A stretch of DNA of 64,000 bases, taken from NCBI RefSeq assembly GCF_023555005.1, contig NZ_JAMJPJ010000009.1, positions 1-64,000 of the forward strand. Direction: 5' to 3'. Origin of the DNA: Halomonas llamarensis (lineage in GTDB: Bacteria; Pseudomonadota; Gammaproteobacteria; Pseudomonadales; Halomonadaceae). The notes under the pieces were generated by a model. That model worked only from the letters and a program-made list of their open reading frames with translations, was not told the DNA's origin and searched no databases. A program made the position numbers and the translations under genes. Shown piece by piece: positions 1 to 8,324 of this stretch. The number at the start of each line of letters is the position of its first letter. Position 1 is the first letter of the stretch.

Positions 1-126
1 TATCGCCTGCTGGAACGCTTTTCTTCCTACTTGGGTCTGGACTTCAATCGCATAAAATCCCGGCCCGACTTTGAGGAGGTGTGTCACTACGGCGCTATTA
101 CGTCATGCAACTGTTCAAACTATTGA
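1..126 (+). CDS. C-terminal fragment of an unidentified protein
   Basis: The window opens inside a frame that runs 41 codons without a stop to TGA at 124-126. The fragment begins YRLLERFSSYLG and ends in a cysteine-containing tail (CNCSNY). I do not recognise the family, and too little is present to assign a role. Its stop lies 8 bp from the end of the convergent methyltransferase gene, so this is a plausible tail-to-tail gene end. The main support for coding is the open frame reaching the window edge. Confidence 0.4.
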   Translation, partial: YRLLERFSSYLGLDFNRIKSRPDFEEVCHYGAITSCNCSNY

Positions 127-134
127 TAGGAAAG

Positions 135-773
135 TCAATGCTTTTGCATGATCACCGTGTCGGCGCTTGGAAACTCCACCGAAAATCCTTCGTTCCGCGC
201 CCACCAGCAAAACGTCGACTCACTGAAAAACGCTACATGGGTCGGGTCTTGAATATAATGCCAATGAGCAAAGGCCGCGCGGTCTTTCACGCGTTTGGTC
301 ATAAGCCCTAAGTAGCCACCAGGGCGCAGACAGGCAACCAGTTGAGCCAACACCTCACCGGGGGCAGATAAATGCTCCACCACCTCAGTGGCGGTAATAA
401 AATCGTAGCTATTTTCTAACACCGAAGTCTCTGGCGCATAGAAAGGGTCATAAATCGCCATCGGATGGCCCGCTTCTTCGCACATCACGGAAAGCGTTGG
501 CCCTGGGCCTGAGCCAAAATCTAACCCTTCAGCACCGGGCGCCAGCTTTTCATTGAGCGGGGTGAACAAGCGACTCAGAAAGCGACGATAACCCGCATCA
601 TAAGGAGAGTTTTCGTGACGGTCGTATTCCGCTTTCTCTTCAGCGGCGGATAAGTGCCACGGCTTGGGCACAAAAACCAGCGCGCACGTGGCACACTGAT
701 GGTACTCACGGCGCTGATCGCGGTGATAAAGCTCGCTTCTTGGGTCAAGGCATAGCGGACAGCGCCACATCAT
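135..773 (-). CDS. Class I SAM-dependent methyltransferase with N-terminal Cys4 motif
   Basis: The protein is about 212 aa. Residues 5-30 hold two CxxC pairs (CPLC and CATC) separated by 18 residues, as in a small zinc ribbon. A Rossmann methyltransferase core follows: the SAM-binding loop GLDFGSGPGP lies near residue 82, an acidic strand end (AIYDP) follows, and TEVVEHL near residue 125 is the usual post-motif II segment. This is the Methyltransf_23-like layout often seen on small molecules or RNA; the substrate is unknown. ATG at 773 is chosen because GAGAG sits 5 nt upstream. A longer frame to 815 would overlap the divergent VOC gene start. Confidence 0.75.
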   Translation of the reverse strand: MMWRCPLCLDPRSELYHRDQRREYHQCATCALVFVPKPWHLSAAEEKAEYDRHENSPYDAGYRRFLSRLFTPLNEKLAPGAEGLDFGSGPGPTLSVMCEEAGHPMAIYDPFYAPETSVLENSYDFITATEVVEHLSAPGEVLAQLVACLRPGGYLGLMTKRVKDRAAFAHWHYIQDPTHVAFFSESTFCWWARNEGFSVEFPSADTVIMQKH

Positions 774-813
774 CGTATTCTCTCGACAAATCTCATACGT
801 TAAGGATTGTGGC

Positions 814-1194
814 ATGCTCTCAGGTCTGGACCATCTTGTCGTTACTGTGACCGATATGGCGCGCGCGGTGGACTTTTATTCGCGTGTGTTGGGGCTTGAT
901 GTACGCTACCGCGACGCCCAGCGGGTCGACTTGATGCTCGGTGATACCGCCCTGCGGCTGCATCAAACCGATACCGACATTGCCCCCGTTTCCGCCACAC
1001 CAACGCCTGGCAGCTTAGATTTATGCCTGCGCTGCCAGCTGCCCCTCACCGAGTTCAAACAGCACCTTGACGCGTTGGGCATCGAGATTGAGCTTGGCCC
1101 GGTCGCGCGCCAAGGCGCCAACGGCCCTATTGAGTCGGTTTACCTACGCGACCCGGATGGCAACCTGCTGGAAGTCTCCCGACCAGCCCGCTAA
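814..1194 (+). CDS. VOC (glyoxalase/bleomycin resistance/dioxygenase) superfamily protein
   Basis: This 126-aa single-module protein has the paired beta-alpha-beta-beta-beta pattern of the vicinal oxygen chelate fold. It opens with LDHLVVTVTDMARAVDFYSR, with a candidate metal-ligand His at residue 7. The second half ends in VYLRDPDGNLLEVSRP, whose Glu is the usual second-half metal ligand. Family members include glyoxalase I, fosfomycin-resistance enzymes and dioxygenases; nothing here fixes the substrate. Start ATG 814 has AAGGA 7 nt upstream. It is divergent from the methyltransferase gene, with only about 40 bp between the chosen starts. Confidence 0.8.
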   Translation: MLSGLDHLVVTVTDMARAVDFYSRVLGLDVRYRDAQRVDLMLGDTALRLHQTDTDIAPVSATPTPGSLDLCLRCQLPLTEFKQHLDALGIEIELGPVARQGANGPIESVYLRDPDGNLLEVSRPAR

Positions 1195-1285
1195 TGCCCC
1201 GCTGCGCTAATGCTAAGTACCGCACGGCGCGTTATCATAGTGCGCAATACGCCATTGATCAGCACGTTACTAGGGACGACATCGT

Positions 1286-1675
1286 ATGCGCGAAGGTGAA
1301 GAGAATACAACGCCCGCTGAGGGTGACATCATTAGCAAAACGGGCCAAGGGCCGGACACCACTATGGCCTTGGTGGTGTATGCGCTTTTCCTTGCCAGTT
1401 TTGTGGTCGGTTTTACCTCGCTAATTGGGGTGGTCATTGCTTACGTTTATCGCGGCAAGGGCCCTCACTGGCTAGACGAGCATTTCCGCTACCAAATCCG
1501 CACGTTCTGGATTGGCCTTCTCTACGCCACGCTCTTTTCCCTGCTCACCTTTGTGCTGATCGGCTTCCCGCTGTTATTAGCCCTCGCGGTGTGGCTGATT
1601 GTACGCTGCGTTAAAGGCTTCAAGGGTCTGCAGGAGAAACGCGTGCCAAGCAATGTGGACACTTGGCTGCTCTGA
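1286..1675 (+). CDS. DUF4870-type small membrane protein, copy 1
   Basis: The protein is 129 aa, with a polar N-terminus of about 25 residues and then three hydrophobic segments (roughly residues 27-52, 72-90 and 91-107). The loop between the first two carries YVYRGKGPHWLDEHFRYQIR followed by TFWIGLLY. This pattern is typical of DUF4870 inner-membrane proteins, whose function is unknown. A paralogue with the same layout lies at 2677-3060, on the other side of the acyltransferase gene. The stop overlaps nothing, but the next gene starts 3 bp downstream, so the two are almost certainly co-transcribed. Confidence 0.75.
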   Translation: MREGEENTTPAEGDIISKTGQGPDTTMALVVYALFLASFVVGFTSLIGVVIAYVYRGKGPHWLDEHFRYQIRTFWIGLLYATLFSLLTFVLIGFPLLLALAVWLIVRCVKGFKGLQEKRVPSNVDTWLL

Positions 1676-1678
1676 CTT

Positions 1679-2626
1679 ATGGCCCCAACACCTAGTGACG
1701 CGCAAAAAAGCGACCCTCCGCTCTTTTCTCGTGCCGGGGCCATTGCTTGGCTATGGCGGCGGCTCTCCCGCTGGCCACTAACGCGGCTGTGGTGGCTGGC
1801 GAGTCGGCTGGGCCCGCTGGTACATCGCTTCAGCCAACGCGAACGCTCGGTGACGGACATCAACCTCAATGCCGTTTATCCGGATCTTAACGCTTGCGAG
1901 CGTCAACACCTTTCACGCGATAGCTTACGGCACTCCACCGCTACCATGCTAGAGCTGGGTCATGCCTGGATGGCACCGCCTGAGCGCGTTGAGGCCAGCA
2001 TTATTCACGTTCACGGCCGCGACAAACTTGATGACGCCCGCGCAGAGGGCCGTGGCGTGATTGTGCTCGCGCCTCACTTTGGCAACTGGGAAGTGCTCAA
2101 CTTCTGGCTATCGAGCCATTTTCCGTTTACAGCGATGTACGAGCCGCCCAAAATTGCCGCACTTGACTCGGACATTCGCCAAGGCCGCGAGCGCATGGGG
2201 GCAACGTTAGTGCCCACCAACCCTCGCGGTGTTGCGGCTCTGTTAAAAGCGCTCAAACGCTCTGAAGCGATTGGGATTCTACCCGATCAAGAACCGAGCT
2301 GGGGAAGCGGCGTGTTTGCGCCGTTTTTCCATCGCGATGCCTACACCGGCACCCTCCTGCCCAAACTGGTCGCTCGCACCCAGGCGCGCGTGGTGACAGG
2401 CGTTGCCAAGCGCGTGCCGGGCCAAGGCTTTGAGATTCACTTTCTCAATGCCGACGAGCGTGTATATAGCAATGAGGACACCACCTCTGCCACCGGCGTC
2501 AACGCCTGCGTGGAAGCGGCAATTAGCCTTGACCCTGCGCAATACCAGTGGGAGTACAAGCGCTACCGTAAAGTCGTGGAAGAGCAGCAGAAGCTATCCA
2601 ATTATCGCGATTTTCGCCTCTATTAA
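1679..2626 (+). CDS. LpxL/HtrB-family lipid A biosynthesis acyltransferase
   Basis: The 315-aa protein has the signature of late lipid A acyltransferases. The catalytic HFGNWE motif lies at residues 133-138, and a downstream LPDQEPSWGSGVF block near residue 200 binds the acceptor. One hydrophobic stretch (about residues 20-48) would anchor it to the inner membrane. Family members transfer an acyl chain from acyl-ACP to Kdo2-lipid IVA or its lauroylated form. LpxL and LpxM roles cannot be separated by eye, so no symbol is given. No clear Shine-Dalgarno precedes ATG 1679. It starts 3 bp after the DUF4870 stop, and the same TGA closes its frame upstream, so coupled translation is likely. Confidence 0.85.
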   Translation: MAPTPSDAQKSDPPLFSRAGAIAWLWRRLSRWPLTRLWWLASRLGPLVHRFSQRERSVTDINLNAVYPDLNACERQHLSRDSLRHSTATMLELGHAWMAPPERVEASIIHVHGRDKLDDARAEGRGVIVLAPHFGNWEVLNFWLSSHFPFTAMYEPPKIAALDSDIRQGRERMGATLVPTNPRGVAALLKALKRSEAIGILPDQEPSWGSGVFAPFFHRDAYTGTLLPKLVARTQARVVTGVAKRVPGQGFEIHFLNADERVYSNEDTTSATGVNACVEAAISLDPAQYQWEYKRYRKVVEEQQKLSNYRDFRLY

Positions 2627-2676
2627 GGCGATTCTAAGCCGCGTTTTCCCTCTTACACCTCACCTGAGAGTTCACT

Positions 2677-3060
2677 ATGTCAAATACCGATGTATCAAAT
2701 ACCGATAGGCCTGATAGCGATGTAACGCGCGATGAAACCCGCATGCCGCAGGTTCTCTATGCGTTGTATCTAGCGGGGCTAATCACGGCCAACTTAACCA
2801 CCTTAATCGGCGTTGTCTTTGCCTACGTTTACCGCAAAGAAGCCGCTCCCTGGCTAAAGGAACACTATCGCTACCTGATCCGCACCTTTTGGATCGGACT
2901 GCTTTACTTCTGTATTGTGTTCACTTTAAGCGTATTAACGGTGGTGGGGTCACTGCTCGGGCTGCTGCTGGCCGTTTGGCTCGTTGTGCGCTGCGTGACT
3001 GGCTGGCTCACCCTGCGCAAAGGTGAGCCGCCCGCTCGCCCTGGCAGCTGGCTATGGTAG
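2677..3060 (+). CDS. DUF4870-type small membrane protein, copy 2
   Basis: This 127-aa protein is paralogous to the protein at 1286-1675. Both share the order LTTLIGVVFAYVYR, a short charged loop ending HYRYLIR, TFWIGLLY, and a final VWLVVRCV helix with a basic end. The N-terminal 25 residues are polar and not conserved between the copies. The gene follows the LpxL-like gene by 50 bp on the same strand with a GAGAG-like ribosome site. The function of the family is unknown. Retention of two copies around an acyltransferase hints at an envelope role, which is inference. Confidence 0.75.
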   Translation: MSNTDVSNTDRPDSDVTRDETRMPQVLYALYLAGLITANLTTLIGVVFAYVYRKEAAPWLKEHYRYLIRTFWIGLLYFCIVFTLSVLTVVGSLLGLLLAVWLVVRCVTGWLTLRKGEPPARPGSWLW

Positions 3061-3093
3061 TGCCGCTACTCCCGCTTAGAATGCCGGGCTGAA

Positions 3094-4689
3094 TCATGGA
3101 GAGCTCTCTTGCGTTTGGGCAGCAAAATCGGCGTGTAGCCAGCGGCGTAATTGTTGCATGCCCGCAATGTTTTCCGCTGAATCCACCGATGGCGGCTGTG
3201 TCCCGCGCACGAACCCACGCGCGATGAAGGGCGTTAAAAGCGCGAGGTCGGCGCTGATGACATGCACCGGCACGGCGTTGCTGGCGTTTTCGCCAGTAAT
3301 CAAGGGCGCGGCCTGATGGTCGCCCAAAATGATCAGTAGCGTTTGTTCATTCACCACGCGCTCGGCAAAGCGCCCGGCCACCTTGACCGCGTAGTCGACC
3401 GACCAGGCGTAGTGGTCGCAGATGCGTTCCAGGTCTTGCCATAGCACATCGGGCGGATCGCCCGCGTTTTGCCAAGGAGCAAAAATGGTGCCGTCGCCAA
3501 TCAACGACCAGTCATCCAGCACGGGGAGGATCGGCGTCCAGGGAGCGTGGCTTGAAATCAGCGCGATCTGCGCAAATAAGGGTCCATCATTCAGCAAATG
3601 GCGCGCGGTATAATCGAGCGTGTATTGGTCCGGCATCGTGACCCAGTGCAACGGCGGCCCGGCGTAGGGCAGATCATCCGCCGCGTAGATCGCATCAAAA
3701 CCATAGGCACGCCCCTCCGGCCAGGCGCGGGTAATCGCGGGCATCACACTCAGCGTGCGATGCCCAGTGGCGTTGAAGTCATCCACCAGGGTGCCGTGAT
3801 CGCTCTCCAACAGCAGGCGATACCACATCTGGTTTTCCACTTTCCGCCCGCTAAGCGCCGTGGCATGAGCGAGCCACGACTGACCACCACGGATAGGCGA
3901 CGCCAGAAGCCCCGACACCACATGAATACCCCGCGCTTCAAGCCGCGTCTGCATTTCTGCCAGTGTAGGACGCAGCACATCGCGATAGCGCGGGCTCTCG
4001 ATTGCCGCCATACCATAAGACTCGACAAAGGTGAGCAGCACATTGCGCCCCGCAAGGCCCGGGAGCGGCTTAACTGTCAGCGGCGATTGCGCCAACGTAT
4101 GGGCGAAATCCTGACGAGCAGCATGAGTCTGCGTCACCTGCTCCCATTGAAACATCGCCGTGTTGATCATCGGTACTCGCGCAAACGGCACAAGACGCTG
4201 CCCGTTGAGCTCTAACGTAATGAGCAAAGCACTCAGCACCGCAACCCCCAACGCCACTTTGCCTCGGAGTTCGCGCAGCGAATAAGGGCGCGACGGCAAA
4301 AGCAGACGCACAGCCGCCACAAATACCCCGACAAGCAGCCCAATCGCCACGCCCATGAGGCTGAACGCAGCCAGTTGACCTACATTACCTTCAAGCAGGT
4401 GAAATACCGAGCGCACAAGCGGCAGGTCGAGATAGAGGTTGAACGATCGACCAAAGGCCGCGTAGGTCGCGCCGTCACCGATGTTAGCCACGCTTATCAG
4501 CGCCAGCCACAACAGCCAAAGGCTGACAAGCCAGCGGCGCCAAATACCTTGTGGCAACAACAGCAAAAGCGGCACAACAAGCCAAGGCTCCCAGGCAATC
4601 AGCCGGGCGCCGATGTCGTTAAACCGCCACCAAAGCGGCGCTACCAGCAGCACGTTAAGCGCCGCTGCGGTTATAAAAAGTCGCAGCAT
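3094..4689 (-). CDS. Membrane sulfatase/phosphoglycerol transferase-like protein (LtaS/OpgB superfamily)
   Basis: The protein is about 531 aa from ATG 4689. It starts with several transmembrane helices (roughly residues 1-20, 35-70, 105-130 and 145-165) followed by a periplasmic alkaline-phosphatase-fold domain. FVESYG near residue 223 supplies the first metal ligand, GGQSW about 40 residues on holds the likely Ser/Thr nucleophile, and ILGDHQAA near residue 455 gives the late Asp-His pair. Homologues move phosphoglycerol or phosphoethanolamine onto envelope polymers. The gene is divergent from opgG-opgH, so a role like OpgB, decorating periplasmic glucans, is a reasonable inference. The start is uncertain: an in-frame GTG at 4758 is possible, and neither start has a good ribosome site. 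Confidence 0.7.
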   Translation of the reverse strand: MLRLFITAAALNVLLVAPLWWRFNDIGARLIAWEPWLVVPLLLLLPQGIWRRWLVSLWLLWLALISVANIGDGATYAAFGRSFNLYLDLPLVRSVFHLLEGNVGQLAAFSLMGVAIGLLVGVFVAAVRLLLPSRPYSLRELRGKVALGVAVLSALLITLELNGQRLVPFARVPMINTAMFQWEQVTQTHAARQDFAHTLAQSPLTVKPLPGLAGRNVLLTFVESYGMAAIESPRYRDVLRPTLAEMQTRLEARGIHVVSGLLASPIRGGQSWLAHATALSGRKVENQMWYRLLLESDHGTLVDDFNATGHRTLSVMPAITRAWPEGRAYGFDAIYAADDLPYAGPPLHWVTMPDQYTLDYTARHLLNDGPLFAQIALISSHAPWTPILPVLDDWSLIGDGTIFAPWQNAGDPPDVLWQDLERICDHYAWSVDYAVKVAGRFAERVVNEQTLLIILGDHQAAPLITGENASNAVPVHVISADLALLTPFIARGFVRGTQPPSVDSAENIAGMQQLRRWLHADFAAQTQESSP

Positions 4690-4843
4690 GGTGTTTTTAA
4701 CGCTGACGAAACGCAAGCGGGCATGAATAAAACTCCTATTAGGCACTAAAAACAGCACTGAAACACACGTCTATCGTGTACTGTAATAAATACGCGTACA
4801 AGTATTGTTTAATTTTCTATTTTTTTACTTCAAGGAGCGCGAC

Positions 4844-6412
4844 GTGCTGAAACGCTTACTGACATTAGGATGGCTGATATTCAGCACTACCGCGATGGCC
4901 GAGCCCAGCGACGCCGAACTGAGCAAATGGCAGGGTACGCTCCGTCAGCACGCTCAGACACTGGCTGAAGCATCCTACTCCCCGCCAAACCACGCGCTTC
5001 CCCAGGCGCTGAAATCACTCGACTACGACACGTACCGGCAGATTCGTTTTGATCCGGCGCGCGCCTATTGGGGCGATGATAGCCGCTTCTCTTTGCAGCT
5101 GTTTCATAGCGGTTTTCTGTTTCCCCACCCGGTCATGCTGCACCTCGTCGAGGGTGAAAAAACCACGTCGCTTACCTTCGATTCCGACGATTTCATCTAC
5201 GAAGGCCAGGCGGAAGAACTTCAGACGTCCGATCTACAAGGCACGGGGCACGCAGGCTTTCGCCTTCATTACCCGCTCAACACGTCAGGCTACCGAGACG
5301 AATTCGCGGTATTTCTGGGCGCGAGTTACTTTCGCCTGATAGGGCGCGATCAGGTGTACGGCCTTTCCACCCGCGGGTTAGCCATCGACACCGCCTTATC
5401 GAGCAACGAGGATACGGACGGTGAAGAGTTCCCGGCGTTTCGCGAATTTTGGCTATTCACGCCTGAGGCAAATGACACCGCCGTGCACGTGATGGCGCTG
5501 CTGGATAGCCCCTCGCTCAGCGGCGCATACCATTTCCGCCTTGAGCCGGGTCACCAAACCCAGGTTGACGTAGACGCTACGCTTTATGCGCGCGATGACG
5601 TGACAAAACTCGGCATCGCCCCGCTCACCAGCATGTTTGCCTACGGCGATATGAGCCGCAATCGCCCGGACGATGTGCGCCCCCGCGTGCACGATTCCGA
5701 CGGGCTGTTGCTGGAAACCGGCCGCGGCGAATGGATCTGGCGGCCGCTAAATAACCCTCGCCGGGTCAGAGTATCGGCGTTTCTGGACACAGACCCGCAG
5801 GGGTTTGGGCTCATGCAGCGCGAGCACGAGTTTTCCCGCTACCTAGACGAAGAAGCGCAGTACCACCGTCGCCCTAGCCAATGGGTCACGCCGCAGGGCG
5901 ATTGGGGCAAAGGGCATGTAGAGCTTGTCGAGCTGCCCTCTCCGGATGAAACCCACGATAACATCGTCGCGTACTGGGTCAGTGAGACGCCGCTGCGAGC
6001 GGGTGAATCCTTAAGCCTTCGCTACCAAACCCAAACACGCCAGCAAGCACCGACTGACCCCTTGCTTGCCCAGGTCATCCGCACCCGACAAGGCAGCGCG
6101 GCAGTGCCCGGCGAGGCCGACTCTCAAAGTGCCGATCAGCGCCAATGGGTGGTCGATTTTGCCGGCGGCGAGTTAGCGCGGTTATCCGCCGACCAGCCGG
6201 TAGCGCTGCGACTCGATGCGCCCGACGATGCCGTTACGCTGCCACAGGTGAAAGCCTTGCCCGATAACACCTGGCGTGCCACCTTTCGCGTTAAGCCCAC
6301 GGCGTCACCGTTGGATGTGCGCCTGGCGCTTACGCTGCACGGGGAAACGCTCAGCGAAACCTGGAACTACGTGATTGACCCGCTTCCCAAGCATGGAGAC
6401 GAGGATGCCTAA
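4844..6412 (+). CDS. opgG: Glucans biosynthesis protein G (OpgG/MdoG)
   Basis: The 522-aa periplasmic protein of osmoregulated periplasmic glucan synthesis begins at GTG 4844, six bases after AGGAG. This start gives a clean signal peptide (LKRLLTLGWLIFSTTAMA, cleaved before EPSD), whereas the longer frame from 4805 does not. The rest matches the MdoG fold: an N-terminal beta-sandwich rich in aromatic residues (FSLQLFHSGFLFPHPV, then GASYFRLIGRDQVYGLSTRG near residue 170) and a C-terminal Ig-like domain. OpgG is thought to process or branch the nascent beta-glucan chain in the periplasm. It overlaps opgH by 8 bp, which supports one transcript. Confidence 0.93.
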   Translation: MLKRLLTLGWLIFSTTAMAEPSDAELSKWQGTLRQHAQTLAEASYSPPNHALPQALKSLDYDTYRQIRFDPARAYWGDDSRFSLQLFHSGFLFPHPVMLHLVEGEKTTSLTFDSDDFIYEGQAEELQTSDLQGTGHAGFRLHYPLNTSGYRDEFAVFLGASYFRLIGRDQVYGLSTRGLAIDTALSSNEDTDGEEFPAFREFWLFTPEANDTAVHVMALLDSPSLSGAYHFRLEPGHQTQVDVDATLYARDDVTKLGIAPLTSMFAYGDMSRNRPDDVRPRVHDSDGLLLETGRGEWIWRPLNNPRRVRVSAFLDTDPQGFGLMQREHEFSRYLDEEAQYHRRPSQWVTPQGDWGKGHVELVELPSPDETHDNIVAYWVSETPLRAGESLSLRYQTQTRQQAPTDPLLAQVIRTRQGSAAVPGEADSQSADQRQWVVDFAGGELARLSADQPVALRLDAPDDAVTLPQVKALPDNTWRATFRVKPTASPLDVRLALTLHGETLSETWNYVIDPLPKHGDEDA

Positions 6413-8324
6413 CGCCCCAGCCTCCCCTTTCATACCGGGGCTGCGCCTGCGCCGTTGGGGGCTTACTGTGCTGGTGCTGACCACCAGCATTGCAGGGTGC
6501 ACGGCCATGCTGCGCGTCACGGGTGGATTGCCTTGGGGCTTGCAGGCCGTGTTGCTTACCCTGTTTGCCCTGACCTTTACCTGGATTGCGCTCGCCTTCT
6601 GGAGTGCGCTATGCGGTTTTCTTGTCTGCTTGTTGCAACGAGACCCGCTAACGCTGGCTCGCCATCAAGACGCACCCGAAACGCCCGACCTACAGGATGC
6701 CAGCCGCACGGCCTTGATCATGCCGATTTTTCAGGAGCCGCCCGAGGCCACATTCGCGGGGCTAGAAGCCAGCTGCCGCTCTCTCTTAGCACAGCCTGGC
6801 CATACCGCTTCGTTCATCAACGCGCATTTTGAGGTTTTTATATTAAGCGATACGCAAGACCCGCAAACCGCTGCCAGCGAAGCGGCCCACGTGGCCGCCC
6901 TTCAGCGTCGCCTGAAAGGACAGCTACGCCTACATTATCGTCGCCGGGCGAATAATCACGGCCGCAAGGCGGCCAATATCGCTGATTTTTGCCGTCGTTG
7001 GGGGCGTCGTTACGATTTCTTTATTGTGCTCGACGCCGACAGCATCATGGGTGGCACCACGCTTTTACGCTTAGTCCGAAAAATGCAGCAGCAACCCGAT
7101 GTCGGGCTTATTCAGAGCGTGCCGATACCCGTGGGGCAAATCACCCTGTTCGGGCGTTTGGTTCAGTTTGCCGCCGCCCTTTACAGCCCGATGCTCGCCG
7201 CCGGGCAGAGTTTTTGGCAGGGCGATACCGCCAACTATTGGGGCCACAACGCCATCGTGCGTACTCGTGCCTTTATGGCGAGCAGCGGCCTACCTACGCT
7301 ACCGGGAAAGCCGCCGCTGGGGGGCGAGCTATTGAGCCACGACTTTGTCGAGGCGGCATTACTGCGCCGCCACGGTTGGAAGGTGCTGCTGGATACGACG
7401 CTGCCCTCAAGGAGAGCCCAAAGCTTTGAAGCCATGCCGAGCAACTTACTCGACTTCGCCAAGCGTGACCGGCGCTGGCTGCAGGGCAACCTGCAGCATC
7501 TGCGGCTACTCACCGGCGCCGGGCTTCACCCGTTGAGTCGCTGGCACTTCTTTTTCGGCGCCTTTGCCTACCTCTCATCCCCGGTATGGCTCGCCCTGCT
7601 CTTATGGACTAGTGGGCTAATCGGTTATACAACATTAACCAACACGCAAACGCTATATACCACACCGCTTGCATGGGGGCTGCTGGGCACCACGCTTTTG
7701 CTGCTGATTGCCCCCAAGCTCATGGGGCTAACGCTTGCTCTTCACCAAACTCCCAAGAATTTTGGCGGCCGCCTGAAGCTAACGGCGAGTACGTTACTGG
7801 AAATCAGCTTTGCCGCGTTGCTCGCCCCACTGATGATGGCGTGGCACAGCGTATTTATCATCAATATCTTATGCGGGCGGGCTATCGAGTGGCATACCCA
7901 ACCCAGAAGTGAACGCTCGTTAACGTGGCAGGAGGCGTGGCTGCGCACACGCGGATTTACCTTGGCTGGGGGCGCTTGGGTTATCGCGTTAGGGTGGCTC
8001 TCGCCAGCGGCACTAGGTTGGCTGGCGCCCGTTTGGCTCGGCCTTGTAGCCTCTACCTTGCTGGTCAAGCTGACCAGCAGTATCCGCATCGGCGAGCGCC
8101 TTGCGCGATGGCAGCTACTCGACACCCCTGATCAACGCGAGGTGGCGCTACTCAGCGACTACGCGCGGCGCTTAAAAGCCGCACGTGCCTGCCCGCCACC
8201 ACCTGCATGCACCCCCACGCCACCGCCACCGGAACAGCCCGGCGATATGCCCATCCAGTCATTTTCCTGCTTCACACCGGCTCGCCGTCGTGTGCTAGCT
8301 TCAGCGCTTAAGGAGCCTTATTAA
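6405..8324 (+). CDS. opgH: Glucans biosynthesis glucosyltransferase H (OpgH/MdoH), short form
   Basis: This inner-membrane GT2 enzyme polymerises glucose into periplasmic glucan. ATG 6405 has GGAG six bases upstream and overlaps the opgG end. The protein is 639 aa. The glycosyltransferase core shows DADS at about residues 210-213, SHDF near 312 and the RDRRW acceptor motif at about 355-359. Transmembrane helices lie at about residues 20-80 and across 380-570. The Escherichia coli enzyme is near 850 aa. Most of the difference is at the N-terminus, where the first helix starts at about residue 16. The C-terminal tail is unusually proline-rich (PPPPACTPTPPPP). Confidence 0.92.
   Translation: MPNAPASPFIPGLRLRRWGLTVLVLTTSIAGCTAMLRVTGGLPWGLQAVLLTLFALTFTWIALAFWSALCGFLVCLLQRDPLTLARHQDAPETPDLQDASRTALIMPIFQEPPEATFAGLEASCRSLLAQPGHTASFINAHFEVFILSDTQDPQTAASEAAHVAALQRRLKGQLRLHYRRRANNHGRKAANIADFCRRWGRRYDFFIVLDADSIMGGTTLLRLVRKMQQQPDVGLIQSVPIPVGQITLFGRLVQFAAALYSPMLAAGQSFWQGDTANYWGHNAIVRTRAFMASSGLPTLPGKPPLGGELLSHDFVEAALLRRHGWKVLLDTTLPSRRAQSFEAMPSNLLDFAKRDRRWLQGNLQHLRLLTGAGLHPLSRWHFFFGAFAYLSSPVWLALLLWTSGLIGYTTLTNTQTLYTTPLAWGLLGTTLLLLIAPKLMGLTLALHQTPKNFGGRLKLTASTLLEISFAALLAPLMMAWHSVFIINILCGRAIEWHTQPRSERSLTWQEAWLRTRGFTLAGGAWVIALGWLSPAALGWLAPVWLGLVASTLLVKLTSSIRIGERLARWQLLDTPDQREVALLSDYARRLKAARACPPPPACTPTPPPPEQPGDMPIQSFSCFTPARRRVLASALKEPY

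Noticed and set aside
3598..4215. 205-codon open frame antisense to the sulfatase-like gene
   Set aside because: Composition is rich in Arg, His and Gln with no helices. It has no ribosome site and mirrors the real gene's codon pattern.
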